The notes beneath the pieces are model-generated. The model made no database searches. It saw only the letters and a list, made by a program, of their open reading frames with translations, and had not been told where the DNA came from. From NCBI RefSeq assembly GCF_013401515.1, contig NZ_CP058532.1, forward strand, positions 62,001 through 126,000: DNA of 64,000 bases. The letters run 5' to 3'. Positions 46,079 through 54,612 of this stretch are shown here, in pieces (the stretch's first letter is position 1; every line of letters starts with the position of its first letter). Source of the stretch: Halorarum halophilum. Lineage in GTDB: Archaea; Halobacteriota; Halobacteria; Halobacteriales; Haloferacaceae. Position numbers and translations under genes: made by a program.

Positions 46079-46138
46079 GTATAAGAAATCTGATGTAGAT
46101 GGAAATACTTAATAACGCTTACAGTTTACATTAGAATA

Positions 46139-46230
46139 CCCACAGCTACCCAGTGGGCCCCGCGCTTGACGCGCGGAACGGAGTAATCAATGAAAGGAGA
46201 TCGACACGGTTCGGAACGGAGGTACCGCTA
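46139..46230 (+). promoter_or_regulatory. Structured leader of the SPFH operon
   Basis: Two hairpins, CCCAC/GTGGG (46139-46143, 46153-46157) and CCGCGC/GCGCGG (46160-46165, 46171-46176), followed by GGAACGGAG and a 13-codon frame (46190-46231) whose stop overlaps ATG 46231. GGAGG at 46218 serves that ATG. Contains CAGCTACCCA. Confidence 0.55.
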
Positions 46231-46231
46231 A
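46190..46231 (+). CDS. 13-residue leader peptide
   Basis: MKGDRHGSERRYR, ending in TAATG shared with the SPFH start. GGAACGGAG lies 8 bases before its ATG. It probably couples or regulates translation. Confidence 0.35.
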   Translation: MKGDRHGSERRYR

Positions 46232-47088
46232 TGGAGACGTTCGACGTTCTGCGAGGAGGGTTCACGATTCTGGTCGTGATCGGCCTGGTTGTATCGGCGG
46301 TCGGCGCCGCCTCGATCGAAACTGTCGACGAGGGTCACGTGAAAGTGGTCAAGTACAAAGGTGAAGCCCGCGGGACGTTCACGCCCGGCGACTGGTACTT
46401 CATCAATCCAGCCACCCAGAGCACGGTCAGTATCAACACTCGGCCACAGAAGATGACGTTCTCGGACCAACCGGGTGAGGGTGAGAAAAACCGGGACGAT
46501 TCGATCAAAGTGATCACGCACGACGACGTTCGTGTCCCGGTCAATCTGCAAGTCACGTACAAGGTCACCGATGCTCGCCAGTTCTACGAGACCTGGCAAA
46601 CACACGAAAACTTCCGTGCTCGTGTCCTCTACCCCGGCGTCGAGGACGGCGTGCTCGAAGTCGGTGGTGGCACTGAGTCGACTGTGATCGCAACTGACGA
46701 AGGGCGATCCGTGATGCGCAAAGCAGCCTTCGATGAGCTCCAGGAGCGAGCCGAAGGAACGGGTGCCGTGATCATGTCGGTGTCGATCAAGAAGGTCAAC
46801 CTTCCGAGCGACATCACCCACGCAGCGGCCCAGGCCCAGGCGATGGAGCAGCAGAAGGTCGCCAAGCAGAAGGAGATCGAGATCGCCGAGCTCGAAGCCG
46901 AGCGGAAGCTGATCGAAGCCCGTGGTGACAAGGAAGCGGCGCTCGAGCGCGCCGAGGCGTACCAGCACGAGGGCGTGATCGAGGCGATGTACATCGAGAA
47001 GCTCGATGAGACGGACACGGTCTACATCCCCGTTGGCGCTGACGGCCTCCCAACGCACCTCGACGTGAACACAGACGAGGACGAGTAA
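46231..47088 (+). CDS. SPFH/prohibitin (Band 7) family membrane protein
   Basis: 285 residues from ATG 46231 (GGAGG 8 bases upstream). It has one N-terminal membrane anchor (FTILVVIGLVVSAVG), the SPFH core (HVKVVKYKGEARGTFTPGDW, then DDVRVPVNLQVTYKV) and a long C-terminal coiled coil (QAMEQQKVAKQKEIEIAELE onward). SPFH proteins form ring-like membrane scaffolds. Here one may organise viral assembly or host membrane sites. Rare in viruses, so possibly of host origin. Coupled to a second membrane coiled-coil gene. Confidence 0.88.
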   Translation: METFDVLRGGFTILVVIGLVVSAVGAASIETVDEGHVKVVKYKGEARGTFTPGDWYFINPATQSTVSINTRPQKMTFSDQPGEGEKNRDDSIKVITHDDVRVPVNLQVTYKVTDARQFYETWQTHENFRARVLYPGVEDGVLEVGGGTESTVIATDEGRSVMRKAAFDELQERAEGTGAVIMSVSIKKVNLPSDITHAAAQAQAMEQQKVAKQKEIEIAELEAERKLIEARGDKEAALERAEAYQHEGVIEAMYIEKLDETDTVYIPVGADGLPTHLDVNTDEDE

Positions 47089-47091
47089 GTC

Positions 47092-47259
47092 ATGTCCGCG
47101 TTCGTCTACGTTGGCCTGATCCTGTTCTGGGTCTCGCTGCTGATCGTCGGTGTCGTGCTGTACCGACACATGAACCAGCGGGCTGAGAACCGCCACGAAC
47201 AGACCATGAAGAAGCTCGAAAACCAGGAGAAGCTGTTCGAGCACGAGGACGAGCTATGA
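47092..47259 (+). CDS. Membrane-anchored coiled-coil micro-protein
   Basis: 55 residues. One membrane span (YVGLILFWVSLLIVGVVLY) and then a charged helix (QRAENRHEQTMKKLENQEKL). It lies between the SPFH and thyX genes. A partner of the SPFH coiled coil is plausible. Confidence 0.65.
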   Translation: MSAFVYVGLILFWVSLLIVGVVLYRHMNQRAENRHEQTMKKLENQEKLFEHEDEL

Positions 47260-48173
47260 GCTCGGTGAGTGTCGGTCGAATCGACGACCGGTACACGCCC
47301 GAAGAGCTCGTCTGCGTCGGCGCACGCAACGACTACCGCGACGAGGGCGTCCTCGAGTACGAGTACGCCGAGATCATGGACGGCGCGTCCTGCAATCTCG
47401 ACCACCTGTACGACGAGGCATCCGACGCCGGCCAGGTCGTGCTCGTCGACGACTCGATCCCACCAAAGGCGGAGGGTGTCGTCGAGAAGCGTGAGAAGAA
47501 TGGCGAGGACGAGTACGAGACGCACCGCTACTGGGTCTCTGACTCGGGCGTGCGGACGCGAGCTCGCCAGAAGACGCTCCTCGACCACCTGATGCAGGGT
47601 GGGCACTGGGGCCCGTTCGAACACCCGGCGTGTACGATCGCGATCGAGGGGATCTCGCGAACGGCGATGGCCCAGCTCCGGACGCACCGGCACTTCACGT
47701 TCGACGTGATGTCGCTCCGGTACGTCCGCGTCGACACGGGCGAGCTCCTGGAGACGCTGGACTTCGAACACGACCCCAAGCCGTTCGAGGACCTGTTCGA
47801 GTACCCGGAGGCGTTCACCGCCGACGAGGTGGCAACGCGCCACGGCGTCGAGAAGGTCGAAGCCACCGCAGAGATGCGCCTCCGCGCAGTGAACCACGCC
47901 TACAGCCAGGCGGCGGACGTCTACAACGAGCTCGTCGACTGGAAGGTGCCGCAGGAGGAAGCACGGAAGATCCTCCCGATGGCGACGAAGGTGAACATGG
48001 TCGTGAGCGGGAACGCTCGCGCCTGGATGCACCTGATCAATATCCGCGGGAAAGCGAACGTGCAGGGAGAAGCCCGCGAGATCGTGGACGGCTGCTTCAA
48101 CGAGTGCAAGCAGTGGATGCCGTACACGTTCACTCGATACGACGAGATGCTCCCGATGCCGCTCACACCATAA
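47256..48173 (+). CDS. thyX: Flavin-dependent thymidylate synthase ThyX
   Basis: 305 residues. The ThyX signature is present as LRTHRHFTFDVMSLRY (the RHR...S pattern), followed by R/Y-rich FAD- and dUMP-binding blocks (NVYNELVDWK-like region, FLNIR-like LINIRGKANVQGEARE). It makes dTMP from dUMP with methylene-THF and FADH2. It is longer than typical ThyX (220-250 residues) by N-terminal and internal insertions. Together with nrdJ it supplies DNA precursors. Confidence 0.93.
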   Translation: MSSVSVGRIDDRYTPEELVCVGARNDYRDEGVLEYEYAEIMDGASCNLDHLYDEASDAGQVVLVDDSIPPKAEGVVEKREKNGEDEYETHRYWVSDSGVRTRARQKTLLDHLMQGGHWGPFEHPACTIAIEGISRTAMAQLRTHRHFTFDVMSLRYVRVDTGELLETLDFEHDPKPFEDLFEYPEAFTADEVATRHGVEKVEATAEMRLRAVNHAYSQAADVYNELVDWKVPQEEARKILPMATKVNMVVSGNARAWMHLINIRGKANVQGEAREIVDGCFNECKQWMPYTFTRYDEMLPMPLTP

Positions 48174-48189
48174 CGGAGACACGAAACCA

Positions 48190-48660
48190 ATGAGTAACAC
48201 AGCAACTGACGCAACGATCGACAGCAGAGACGACATCCCGGACCGCGACGAGCTCGTCGAGCTTCGCCGCAACCAGGGACTCACGAATGAAGACATCGCG
48301 GAGCGCCACATCACGGAGTTCAGCCCCCGTCAGATCGGGATCTTCGCATCGATGTACGGTATCAAGAAGGGCTGGAAGGACGCGGAGTATCTCCGCGAAC
48401 AGATCGAGAACGGGGTGACCGTCGAAGAGCTGGCCGAGCAGTGGCCCGTCACCGAGAACACGGTCCGCAACTGGCTCCGCGAGTACGACATCGACGAGAA
48501 CCCGCTCCCGGACGCGTTCACCGACGCGATCGAGGCGCTCGAAGCCCTCCAGGACGCAGCCGAGGAATACGGTGGGGACGACCTGAAGCGCAACTACGAC
48601 GAGTACGTCGAGATCGCCAACCAGCTCCAGGACGACTTCGACGACTGGAAGAACGCATGA
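48190..48660 (+). CDS. Protein with two helix-turn-helix motifs
   Basis: 156 residues. LRRNQGLTNEDIAERHITEF and then FSPRQIGIFASMYGI form the first, and VTVEELAEQWPVTENTVRNW the second HTH. The C-terminal ~50 residues are a helical acidic tail. Likely DNA-binding. Coupled to the next gene. Confidence 0.75.
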   Translation: MSNTATDATIDSRDDIPDRDELVELRRNQGLTNEDIAERHITEFSPRQIGIFASMYGIKKGWKDAEYLREQIENGVTVEELAEQWPVTENTVRNWLREYDIDENPLPDAFTDAIEALEALQDAAEEYGGDDLKRNYDEYVEIANQLQDDFDDWKNA

Positions 48661-48821
48661 GCGACCCGCAGTACGAGATCCGTGTGGACGACGACCGCTC
48701 GTGGACGACGAACAGCGAGTTCGCCGAGTACGATGCGACGCACTTCGTCGCGGGGGCGCTACTGGGCGGTGCCGAGCACGTGACGATCCGCCAGGTCGAG
48801 GGCTTCGACGACGATGAGTGA
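48657..48821 (+). CDS. Hypothetical small protein
   Basis: 54 residues (YEIRVDDDRSWTTNSEFAEY, DATHFVAGALLGGAEHVTIR). Alpha-beta, acidic. ATGA overlap on both sides. Function unknown. Confidence 0.65.
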   Translation: MSDPQYEIRVDDDRSWTTNSEFAEYDATHFVAGALLGGAEHVTIRQVEGFDDDE

Positions 48822-49116
48822 GGACGAACCCGAGCCGTCGATCCTCGCGAAGGCGGACGAGACGGTCGGTCAACGCGCCAGGGAGTACGGCCCGCCCACG
48901 GAGAACTTCCAGGTGATCGCGGACATGTGGTCTGGCTACCTGGGCATCGAGATCACGGCGTACGACTACAGCCAGATGATGCAGCTCGCCAAGATCGGGC
49001 GGACGAAGACGGGGTCGCCTGACCGCGACACCCACCTCGATCAGGCCGGCTACGCCCAGTGTACGGACCTGGTGTACCAGGACGGGTCGCGCCCTTCGCC
49101 ACCGCAGTTCGGCTAA
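48814..49116 (+). CDS. DUF6378-like phage protein
   Basis: 100 residues. RAREYGPPTENFQVIADMWS, then YSQMMQLAKIGRTKTGS and DRDTHLDQAGYAQC match the pattern of the phage DUF6378 family, helical proteins resembling MazG-type nucleotide hydrolases. The function of the family is unproven, and a link to nucleotide metabolism is suggested by thyX upstream. Confidence 0.65.
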   Translation: MSEDEPEPSILAKADETVGQRAREYGPPTENFQVIADMWSGYLGIEITAYDYSQMMQLAKIGRTKTGSPDRDTHLDQAGYAQCTDLVYQDGSRPSPPQFG

Positions 49117-49231
49117 GGGCGAACCCCTCACGTTTCATACACATACGAATGCGGCCACGAATCATACACCGAAGAGGCGGAGCCTCACGGTTTCGAGAAC
49201 AGTATAGAGTCTGACTTATCAGCTAAAAGAA

Positions 49232-49271
49232 ACTTATATAATCGCTCCCTGTCAACTATAGGTAAAGAAAA
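49232..49271 (+). promoter_or_regulatory. Promoter
   Basis: ACTTATATAATC (49232-49243), a strong TATA box, about 30 bases before ATG 49272. Confidence 0.55.
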
Positions 49272-50252
49272 ATGTCCACCCAAACTTCCGTCGTGGAGAA
49301 CAGCAAGCGCCACTGGGCGCTCCTCTGTCTCGCGCTCTATCAGGACGCGAACGGAGACGGCGCGACGACCAGAGAACTGTACGATGCCGCCGAGGGCGTG
49401 TTCGATGACGCCAAGGACGTTTCGTACACGTGCCGCGATCTGTTCGACGAACGCGGCATCGTCGAGCGAGAGCCCGACCCGAACACGCACAGAGCGTACC
49501 GGTACTACCTCAACGAACAGGGCTGGGGCGCGCTCAAGAGAGCGGGTGAGCCGACGCAGACGGCCGATGGCCAACCCATCGGTCGGGGCGTCGTTTCACT
49601 CCCGGCGAAGCCGCCAGCCGTCAAAGCACCGACTACGAAACAGACGATCGACGTCGCGATCGATGAGACCGGAGAAGATCCCGGCCCGTTCGCTTCGGCC
49701 AAAGCCCGTCGACGCTACTTCGCCGAGAAGCGGGACGAAGATTATATCGAGTGGCTGGAATCCGAGTGGCGACCGGAGAACACGGTCGACGACGGTGACG
49801 ACCAGTCAGAGTCGGTGACTGACGAGCTCGACGAAGCGATCGCACTCAACAAGCGAGCGGACGCTGGCGGTGAGATCCAGTTTGAAGGGCTCGACGAGAT
49901 GATGAACGACGTCCTCGGCCAGGATGACTCCGACGAGCTGCGCGACCTTCCCGAGACGATCGATCTCTCGCCCGACTGGGACTGGCTCGGCACCCAGCTC
50001 GTCAAGCTCGGCTTCGTCGGGTTGGCTCGTGAAGCGTTCGAGGGCAAGCTCTCGCCGACGATCGTCCACAACGACATCCTGGATACGATCTACAAGCACG
50101 CGAACGATCCGGACGTCGACCTGGACTTGGAAGCGCCCACCGACGGCGCCCTGACGCTGGTCGAGTCCGCTCCCGACCCGGAGGAGGTCGCCCAGTTCAA
50201 GCAGGCACTCGGCATCGACACCGAGTCCAGCGACACTGCGACCGCATCCTGA
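49272..50252 (+). CDS. Winged-helix DNA-binding protein
   Basis: 326 residues. The N-terminal ~85 residues form a winged helix (HWALLCLALYQDANGDGATT, TRELYDAAEGVF, then HRAYRYYLNEQGWGALKRAG). The rest is acidic with helices and no recognised domain. Monocistronic from a strong promoter, so it may be an abundant regulator or replication protein. Confidence 0.7.
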   Translation: MSTQTSVVENSKRHWALLCLALYQDANGDGATTRELYDAAEGVFDDAKDVSYTCRDLFDERGIVEREPDPNTHRAYRYYLNEQGWGALKRAGEPTQTADGQPIGRGVVSLPAKPPAVKAPTTKQTIDVAIDETGEDPGPFASAKARRRYFAEKRDEDYIEWLESEWRPENTVDDGDDQSESVTDELDEAIALNKRADAGGEIQFEGLDEMMNDVLGQDDSDELRDLPETIDLSPDWDWLGTQLVKLGFVGLAREAFEGKLSPTIVHNDILDTIYKHANDPDVDLDLEAPTDGALTLVESAPDPEEVAQFKQALGIDTESSDTATAS

Positions 50253-50362
50253 CATGCCACCAGCAACAGCTGACCCACTTGGACTTCGCCGGGGTTCGAC
50301 TCCTCGGGTGGGCGTGCGCTCCCCACAGGCGCCTACCAAATGCTGTGGGATGGACGAAAGAA
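50253..50362. other. Short spacer with a tRNA T-arm-like sequence
   Basis: CGGGG-TTCGACT-CCTCG (about 50292-50308, one G-T pair) after an ATGCCACCAG motif at 50254. No other tRNA arms are found. Confidence 0.35.
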
Positions 50363-50563
50363 ATGCAAGCAGCTACCCAAACTGACTCCCCAGAGCCCGT
50401 CGCGCTCGACGAGGAAGATGAGTTGTCCATCCGTGAAATGGACGATGCGGATCTCGTCGTCGAGTACGCCCGGGCTCACCAACGAATCGAGAACGAATTA
50501 GAACGGATGGATAGTCTGTTCGAAGAACTACGCTTCCGCTCGAAACACGGAGACCGCCCATGA
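50363..50563 (+). CDS. Acidic coiled-coil protein
   Basis: 66 residues from ATG 50363. After an acidic stretch comes a heptad-like helix (LVVEYARAHQRIENELERMD). CAGCTACCCA, elsewhere a leader motif, here lies in codons 3-6. Coupled by ATGA to the next gene. Confidence 0.6.
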   Translation: MQAATQTDSPEPVALDEEDELSIREMDDADLVVEYARAHQRIENELERMDSLFEELRFRSKHGDRP

Positions 50564-50985
50564 CGGTGCGGTCGCTCACGATCGACGGATTCGGGCACGA
50601 TGATGGCGAGCCGGTCCTTCGCGTGTCGGCTGTAACGGACGCTGATCCGTGGGGCCGATTCGACCTACAGTACATGGTCCTCCCCGCGTCGGCGCTCGAT
50701 GACGCGCTCCTCCCCCGCGGAGAGCCGGACGAGCAGTTCGACCCCGGACAACCGGTGTTCGTCGTCCGTGATCGGCGAGAGATCCGTGCCGTGTGGGAGT
50801 ACGACGCGCCACTGGCCGAGTGGATGGATGCGGTGATCGACGCCCGCGGCTACCGGTGCGTGATCGAGTACAACCCGCGAGAGGGCGACCAGTTGACGTC
50901 GGTCGCCGGTCATACCGTTCGGCTCCGGTCGAACGACGTGAGCGCCTTTCGCCAGATGCGGTCCATCCTGGGGGCCGAGTCATGA
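50560..50985 (+). CDS. Hypothetical protein
   Basis: 141 residues, beta-rich (LTIDGFGHDDGEPVLRVSAV, PVFVVRDRREIRAVWEYDAP) with a helix near WMDAVIDARG. Overlaps both neighbours. Function unknown. Confidence 0.65.
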   Translation: MTVRSLTIDGFGHDDGEPVLRVSAVTDADPWGRFDLQYMVLPASALDDALLPRGEPDEQFDPGQPVFVVRDRREIRAVWEYDAPLAEWMDAVIDARGYRCVIEYNPREGDQLTSVAGHTVRLRSNDVSAFRQMRSILGAES

Positions 50986-51251
50986 TCGACCCGAACTTCC
51001 TGTTCGTCCTGGACGACGACAGTGAGGTGTTCGAAGACGGGTACGGTCACCAGCCCGCCAGCCGAGTCGCGGTGGCCAGCTACTACTCGGACTTCTGGTT
51101 CCCGAGCAACAGTCACCCCCGGACGTACCCGACGTACAAGGCGACGGGCGCGAACGGCCAGGTGTACATCCGAGAGAAGGACGTGCAGTACATCGTCGAG
51201 CTCACGAGTGACGAGTTCCGCCCGCTCGATGGCGACGGAGTAGAGGCATGA
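50982..51251 (+). CDS. Hypothetical protein
   Basis: 89 residues. Aromatic, beta-rich (NFLFVLDDDSEVFEDGYGHQ, VAVASYYSDFWFPSNSHPRT). Overlaps both neighbours. Function unknown. Confidence 0.65.
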   Translation: MIDPNFLFVLDDDSEVFEDGYGHQPASRVAVASYYSDFWFPSNSHPRTYPTYKATGANGQVYIREKDVQYIVELTSDEFRPLDGDGVEA

Positions 51252-51775
51252 CCGACGAGTTCGTTCCTGTCCGCCGCGAGGTCGCCGTACGCGCCGCGAG
51301 AGAGCTCGGAGAGACGGCCGAGTACTGTGACTCGTCTGAGCAGATGGAGCGCATAGCGCAGCTGCTGGAGGCCGTAGAATCGATTCAGCGGTCACTCGAT
51401 GGTGACCATGAGGGGAAGCTCAGTCACCCCGACCAGGAGACGTGCGTTCGCGAAGAGGCGTTCCTGGACCGAGACTCGGTTATCGAGGAGATGGACGGCG
51501 TGGGCTGGTACGTCACTCGCTCGTGCCCAGTGTGCAATCGGTGCTTCGTATACGTCTACGAGTTCGAGGGCATCTTCGACACTGACGAGCAGGAGTACGT
51601 CGACCACCAGACGTACCACGAGTACGGTCTCGGCGACATGGACTGGGACACGGACGAGGGGTACTACGGCGACTTGGATTACTCCATCCCGGCCACCGAC
51701 AACGCACGATTCGAGCGCGTGTACATCATGGACCGCATTCTGAACGAGCACGACGAGCTCGTGAGGTCGATATGA
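51248..51775 (+). CDS. Hypothetical protein with cysteine cluster
   Basis: 175 residues. A helical N-terminus (EQMERIAQLLEAVESIQRSL) leads to CPVCNRCFVYVYEFEG, a possible metal site, and then a very acidic aromatic stretch (YGLGDMDWDTDEGYYGDLDY). Function unknown. Confidence 0.65.
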   Translation: MTDEFVPVRREVAVRAARELGETAEYCDSSEQMERIAQLLEAVESIQRSLDGDHEGKLSHPDQETCVREEAFLDRDSVIEEMDGVGWYVTRSCPVCNRCFVYVYEFEGIFDTDEQEYVDHQTYHEYGLGDMDWDTDEGYYGDLDYSIPATDNARFERVYIMDRILNEHDELVRSI

Positions 51776-52254
51776 GCATCGACTTCTCTCACCAGGAAGC
51801 CGAGGTGGAGCGTCTCACCGCTCGCGGCGAGGAGATCGGCGTGGAGTGGTCGCCGAGACTCAGCAAGTGGTCGCTCATTCCTCCGGAGTGGATTTTCGAC
51901 TACGCAGAACACGTAGTAGACGTACCACACGGGAAAGACGCGTATATCCAGCCGATCGTCCGCTGGAACTACAACCGGGGTAAAGACTGGATGGTGTACG
52001 ATGGTCGGTGGTATCTCAAGATTCGGTACGCCGCGAACGTCGCGTCGGTCTGGAGGTACCTTCACCGCCAACTCGCAACTCTGGGCCCTCTCACGTACAT
52101 CGCGAGCGGGACTACACCCAACATACGGTCGCAGTCCCCGGGCACGCCTCTCAAGCCACCTACGACTGAGTATCACTTCGAATGGGCACACCGAGACGAT
52201 AACCACGAGGGGATCACGGTAAACACGCTCTCGATCGCGCCGATGGAGGAGTAG
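51772..52254 (+). CDS. Hypothetical protein
   Basis: 160 residues. Rich in W, Y and H (SPRLSKWSLIPPEWIFDYAE, WNYNRGKDWMVYDGRWYLKI). It directly precedes the TGT-like pair and may belong to the same pathway, but no domain is recognised. Confidence 0.65.
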   Translation: MSIDFSHQEAEVERLTARGEEIGVEWSPRLSKWSLIPPEWIFDYAEHVVDVPHGKDAYIQPIVRWNYNRGKDWMVYDGRWYLKIRYAANVASVWRYLHRQLATLGPLTYIASGTTPNIRSQSPGTPLKPPTTEYHFEWAHRDDNHEGITVNTLSIAPMEE

Positions 52255-52255
52255 G

Positions 52256-53308
52256 ATGGCCGTCGACGACGTGCCGGATGCGAACGCGGCCACTCCGGAT
52301 GAACGCCTCGAACGGGCGATCTACGACCAGGAGCTCGACGCTCGCGAGGACATCATCGAAGCGTGCCCCATCGACATCTACGTCTCGTCGATCAACCCGT
52401 ACTGGGGCTACCCACACAAGCTCATGTCGTACTACGAGACGCGGCCTGGCGTCCGTGATTCGACTCGCCAGGTGATCATCGACTCGGGCAAGCGCAAGAT
52501 CGGCAACATGAGCGAGATCAAGCAAGCGGCTCGCGACATGCATGCCCATCAGATGATTCCGCCGGACCCGACGCCGTACACCGACGGGTACGATGAGCTC
52601 ACGCCAGAATCGCACGCTGAAGAGCTGGCCGAGCACTACTGGGACTGGTACACAGACGACATCGACACGCGGTTGTTGATGCCGATTCACCCGCCGTTCA
52701 CTCACTTCGTCGACGAGCTCCGTCACTGGGACCCAGGGCGTATCCTCGGCTTCGAAGACGACCCGTACTTCGACTACCCGAAGACGGCGGCCGAAGAAGA
52801 ACGGTACCTCGCTGGCGTAGAGCACTTCTCGCTGACGTACGACCTGATCGATGCGGTCGATGGGGTAGCTGTTGGCGGGCTCTTGAGCCTGGGCGTCCAC
52901 GAGCAGATTGCGGCGCTGAAAGCCGTCCGGAACGCGGTCGGCCCCGACAGCCACGTTCACGCACTCTCCCCGACGCCACGCCCGGAGATGCTCCTGTTCT
53001 TACGCAAGAACCCGGGAGTGATCGACTCGTTCGATCTCTCGACGCCCGAGACGGCACCTGGTGGGAACAAGCTCCCGGACGTTCGGTTCTACCCGCAGAT
53101 CGAATATCTGTTCCCGCCAGCCCATGCCAACATCACGCCGATCCGTGGCGTGGCCTCGACGATGATCGCCCTCCTGCTCAACTTCTGGCTGAGCCCGTGG
53201 GTGAAAGAGGAGGCGCTGATGGAGATGCTCGACGAGCACTACGAGTGGGTCGAGCCAGAACCGGATGGACAGACCGATCTCGACGGGTTCGACAATGGGG
53301 ACGACTGA
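52256..53308 (+). CDS. TGT/DpdA-like protein, copy 1 (divergent)
   Basis: 350 residues. It follows the TIM-barrel plan of tRNA-guanine transglycosylases: IYVSSINPYWG, then IIDSGKRKIGN (D76, at the place of the DSGG motif), then VAVGGLLSLGVHEQIAALKA and VGPDSHVHALSPTPRPEMLL, matching the GIGG and HLLG blocks. The DSGG glycine and other active-site positions are changed, so it may be a partner or an enzyme of altered specificity. Its end overlaps the start of copy 2. Both probably act in 7-deazaguanine DNA modification. Confidence 0.65.
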   Translation: MAVDDVPDANAATPDERLERAIYDQELDAREDIIEACPIDIYVSSINPYWGYPHKLMSYYETRPGVRDSTRQVIIDSGKRKIGNMSEIKQAARDMHAHQMIPPDPTPYTDGYDELTPESHAEELAEHYWDWYTDDIDTRLLMPIHPPFTHFVDELRHWDPGRILGFEDDPYFDYPKTAAEEERYLAGVEHFSLTYDLIDAVDGVAVGGLLSLGVHEQIAALKAVRNAVGPDSHVHALSPTPRPEMLLFLRKNPGVIDSFDLSTPETAPGGNKLPDVRFYPQIEYLFPPAHANITPIRGVASTMIALLLNFWLSPWVKEEALMEMLDEHYEWVEPEPDGQTDLDGFDNGDD

Positions 53309-54557
53309 CGCTCGCCCGGCCCTCCCGGTCGACGATCGGCCTGAGCCGAGTCGAGAGCCCGACCCGGCCGCGGTGACTCGCTTCTGGATGGGTGAGAGTA
53401 AGCCGTGGGTCGTCCTCGAACGACTTGCAGGGACGCGACTGACCGCGGGCGACGTTCTCTCCGAACACGACTACTACTCGGATGCGTACCAGTGTCTCCT
53501 CGAGTACGAGCAGGAGTGTGACGTTGACGAGTGTGTCCACGAGATCGGCGGCCGGTGTGCCACGTGTGGAACGCTCCGCATCGTCATGGACCCGATCGAA
53601 GAGCCGCTTTGTTTGGAGTGTGGCGAGCTCCTGTTCCGCGACGTCTACCAGCGGACGCTCGAGGAGTTCGTTCGGGAGACGCTGGCGTTCGATATGTTCT
53701 GGGGCGTCTCCTCCGGCGCCCAGCGAAAGGCGATCCGTGTCCTCTCACATGGGTTCGACGAACGCGAGCCGGACGAGCTGGCGGTCATGCTGAACTACGC
53801 GACGAAGAACAACCAGTTGCTCACCCCGAAGGGGCTCGAACTACTGCTGAACGTCGACGCCATGTTCATCGACTCGGGTGGCTACTCGTTCTTCGAATCC
53901 AAGGGCGAGTACACGACAAGCGACGAAGCCTACCTGCGATACGTCGCTCGCGCCCAGCCCGACTACTTCGCCCTGCGAGACTACCCGTGTGAGCCGGACA
54001 TCTTGGATGAACGGGACACGACCGTCACATGCCACCAACAGCTCACGACCGAGAAGGCCCAGATCCTCCTGGAGTTGATGGACGAGTTCGAGATTCAGGC
54101 GATGCCGGTCGCGGTCGTCCAGGGCTGGGCTCCCTCGGACTACCAGGACCATCTGCGCCAGCTGTACCGTGCAGGTGTCCTCGATCAGGTGGAGTACATC
54201 GGCATCGGAACGCTCTGCTGTCGAGAAGACGTTGGTCAGATCGCGACGATCGTCAAGGCCGTCCGTGATAGCGTTGGCCCGGACTTCAAGATCCACGGCT
54301 TTGGCGTCAAGCGAGAGGCGTTAGAGCGACCGGACGTCGTCGAGAATCTGGACTCGGCGGACACACTCGCGTATTCGATGAAACCGATGTACGATTCCAT
54401 CGCGACTGGTGGCATCGTCTCGAACACCTGGAAACACGAGGCGCGTGGGTTCCTGGACTACTACGCGACCGTCCACCACTCACTCAACATGATCGAGGCG
54501 GGCGAGGCGGACGATGATGTCGTCGCACAACAGACGTTCTCCTCCTATGGGGACTGA
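53295..54557 (+). CDS. dpdA: DpdA-like DNA 7-deazaguanine transglycosylase, copy 2
   Basis: 420 residues. Residues ~85-120 hold a zinc ribbon (CATCGTLRIVMDPIEEPLCL, then ECG). The TGT-type barrel follows: FIDSGGYSFFES (D193), QPDYFALRDYPCEPDIL, MPVAVVQGWAPSDYQDHLRQ, YIGIGTLCC and FKIHGFGVKREALE, then LDSADTLAYSMKP. DpdA proteins of phages and archaeal viruses exchange guanine for preQ0 or related bases in DNA, blocking host restriction. Haloarchaeal hosts make preQ0 for archaeosine, which could supply the substrate. Assignment to DpdA rather than cellular TGT rests on the divergent motifs and viral context. Confidence 0.78.
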   Translation: MGTTDARPALPVDDRPEPSREPDPAAVTRFWMGESKPWVVLERLAGTRLTAGDVLSEHDYYSDAYQCLLEYEQECDVDECVHEIGGRCATCGTLRIVMDPIEEPLCLECGELLFRDVYQRTLEEFVRETLAFDMFWGVSSGAQRKAIRVLSHGFDEREPDELAVMLNYATKNNQLLTPKGLELLLNVDAMFIDSGGYSFFESKGEYTTSDEAYLRYVARAQPDYFALRDYPCEPDILDERDTTVTCHQQLTTEKAQILLELMDEFEIQAMPVAVVQGWAPSDYQDHLRQLYRAGVLDQVEYIGIGTLCCREDVGQIATIVKAVRDSVGPDFKIHGFGVKREALERPDVVENLDSADTLAYSMKPMYDSIATGGIVSNTWKHEARGFLDYYATVHHSLNMIEAGEADDDVVAQQTFSSYGD

Positions 54558-54612
54558 TACAAACGAGGGACACCCGGCCCAGTCTTGCGATTTAGATAGG
54601 TAAGAAAACAGA

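Larger units (their letters stand above)
45657..46138. other. Intergenic region with several structured elements
   Basis: About 480 bases, no supported gene. It contains the GTAC element (45683), CCCCC/GGGGG hairpin (45798-45816), a 10-bp inverted repeat TCGGATGGCC/GGCCATCCGA (45951-45960, 46027-46036), an ATGCCACCACCAGCG motif (45991), a terminator-like hairpin (46057) and a TATA-like GAAATACTTAATAACG (46101-46116). Confidence 0.5.
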
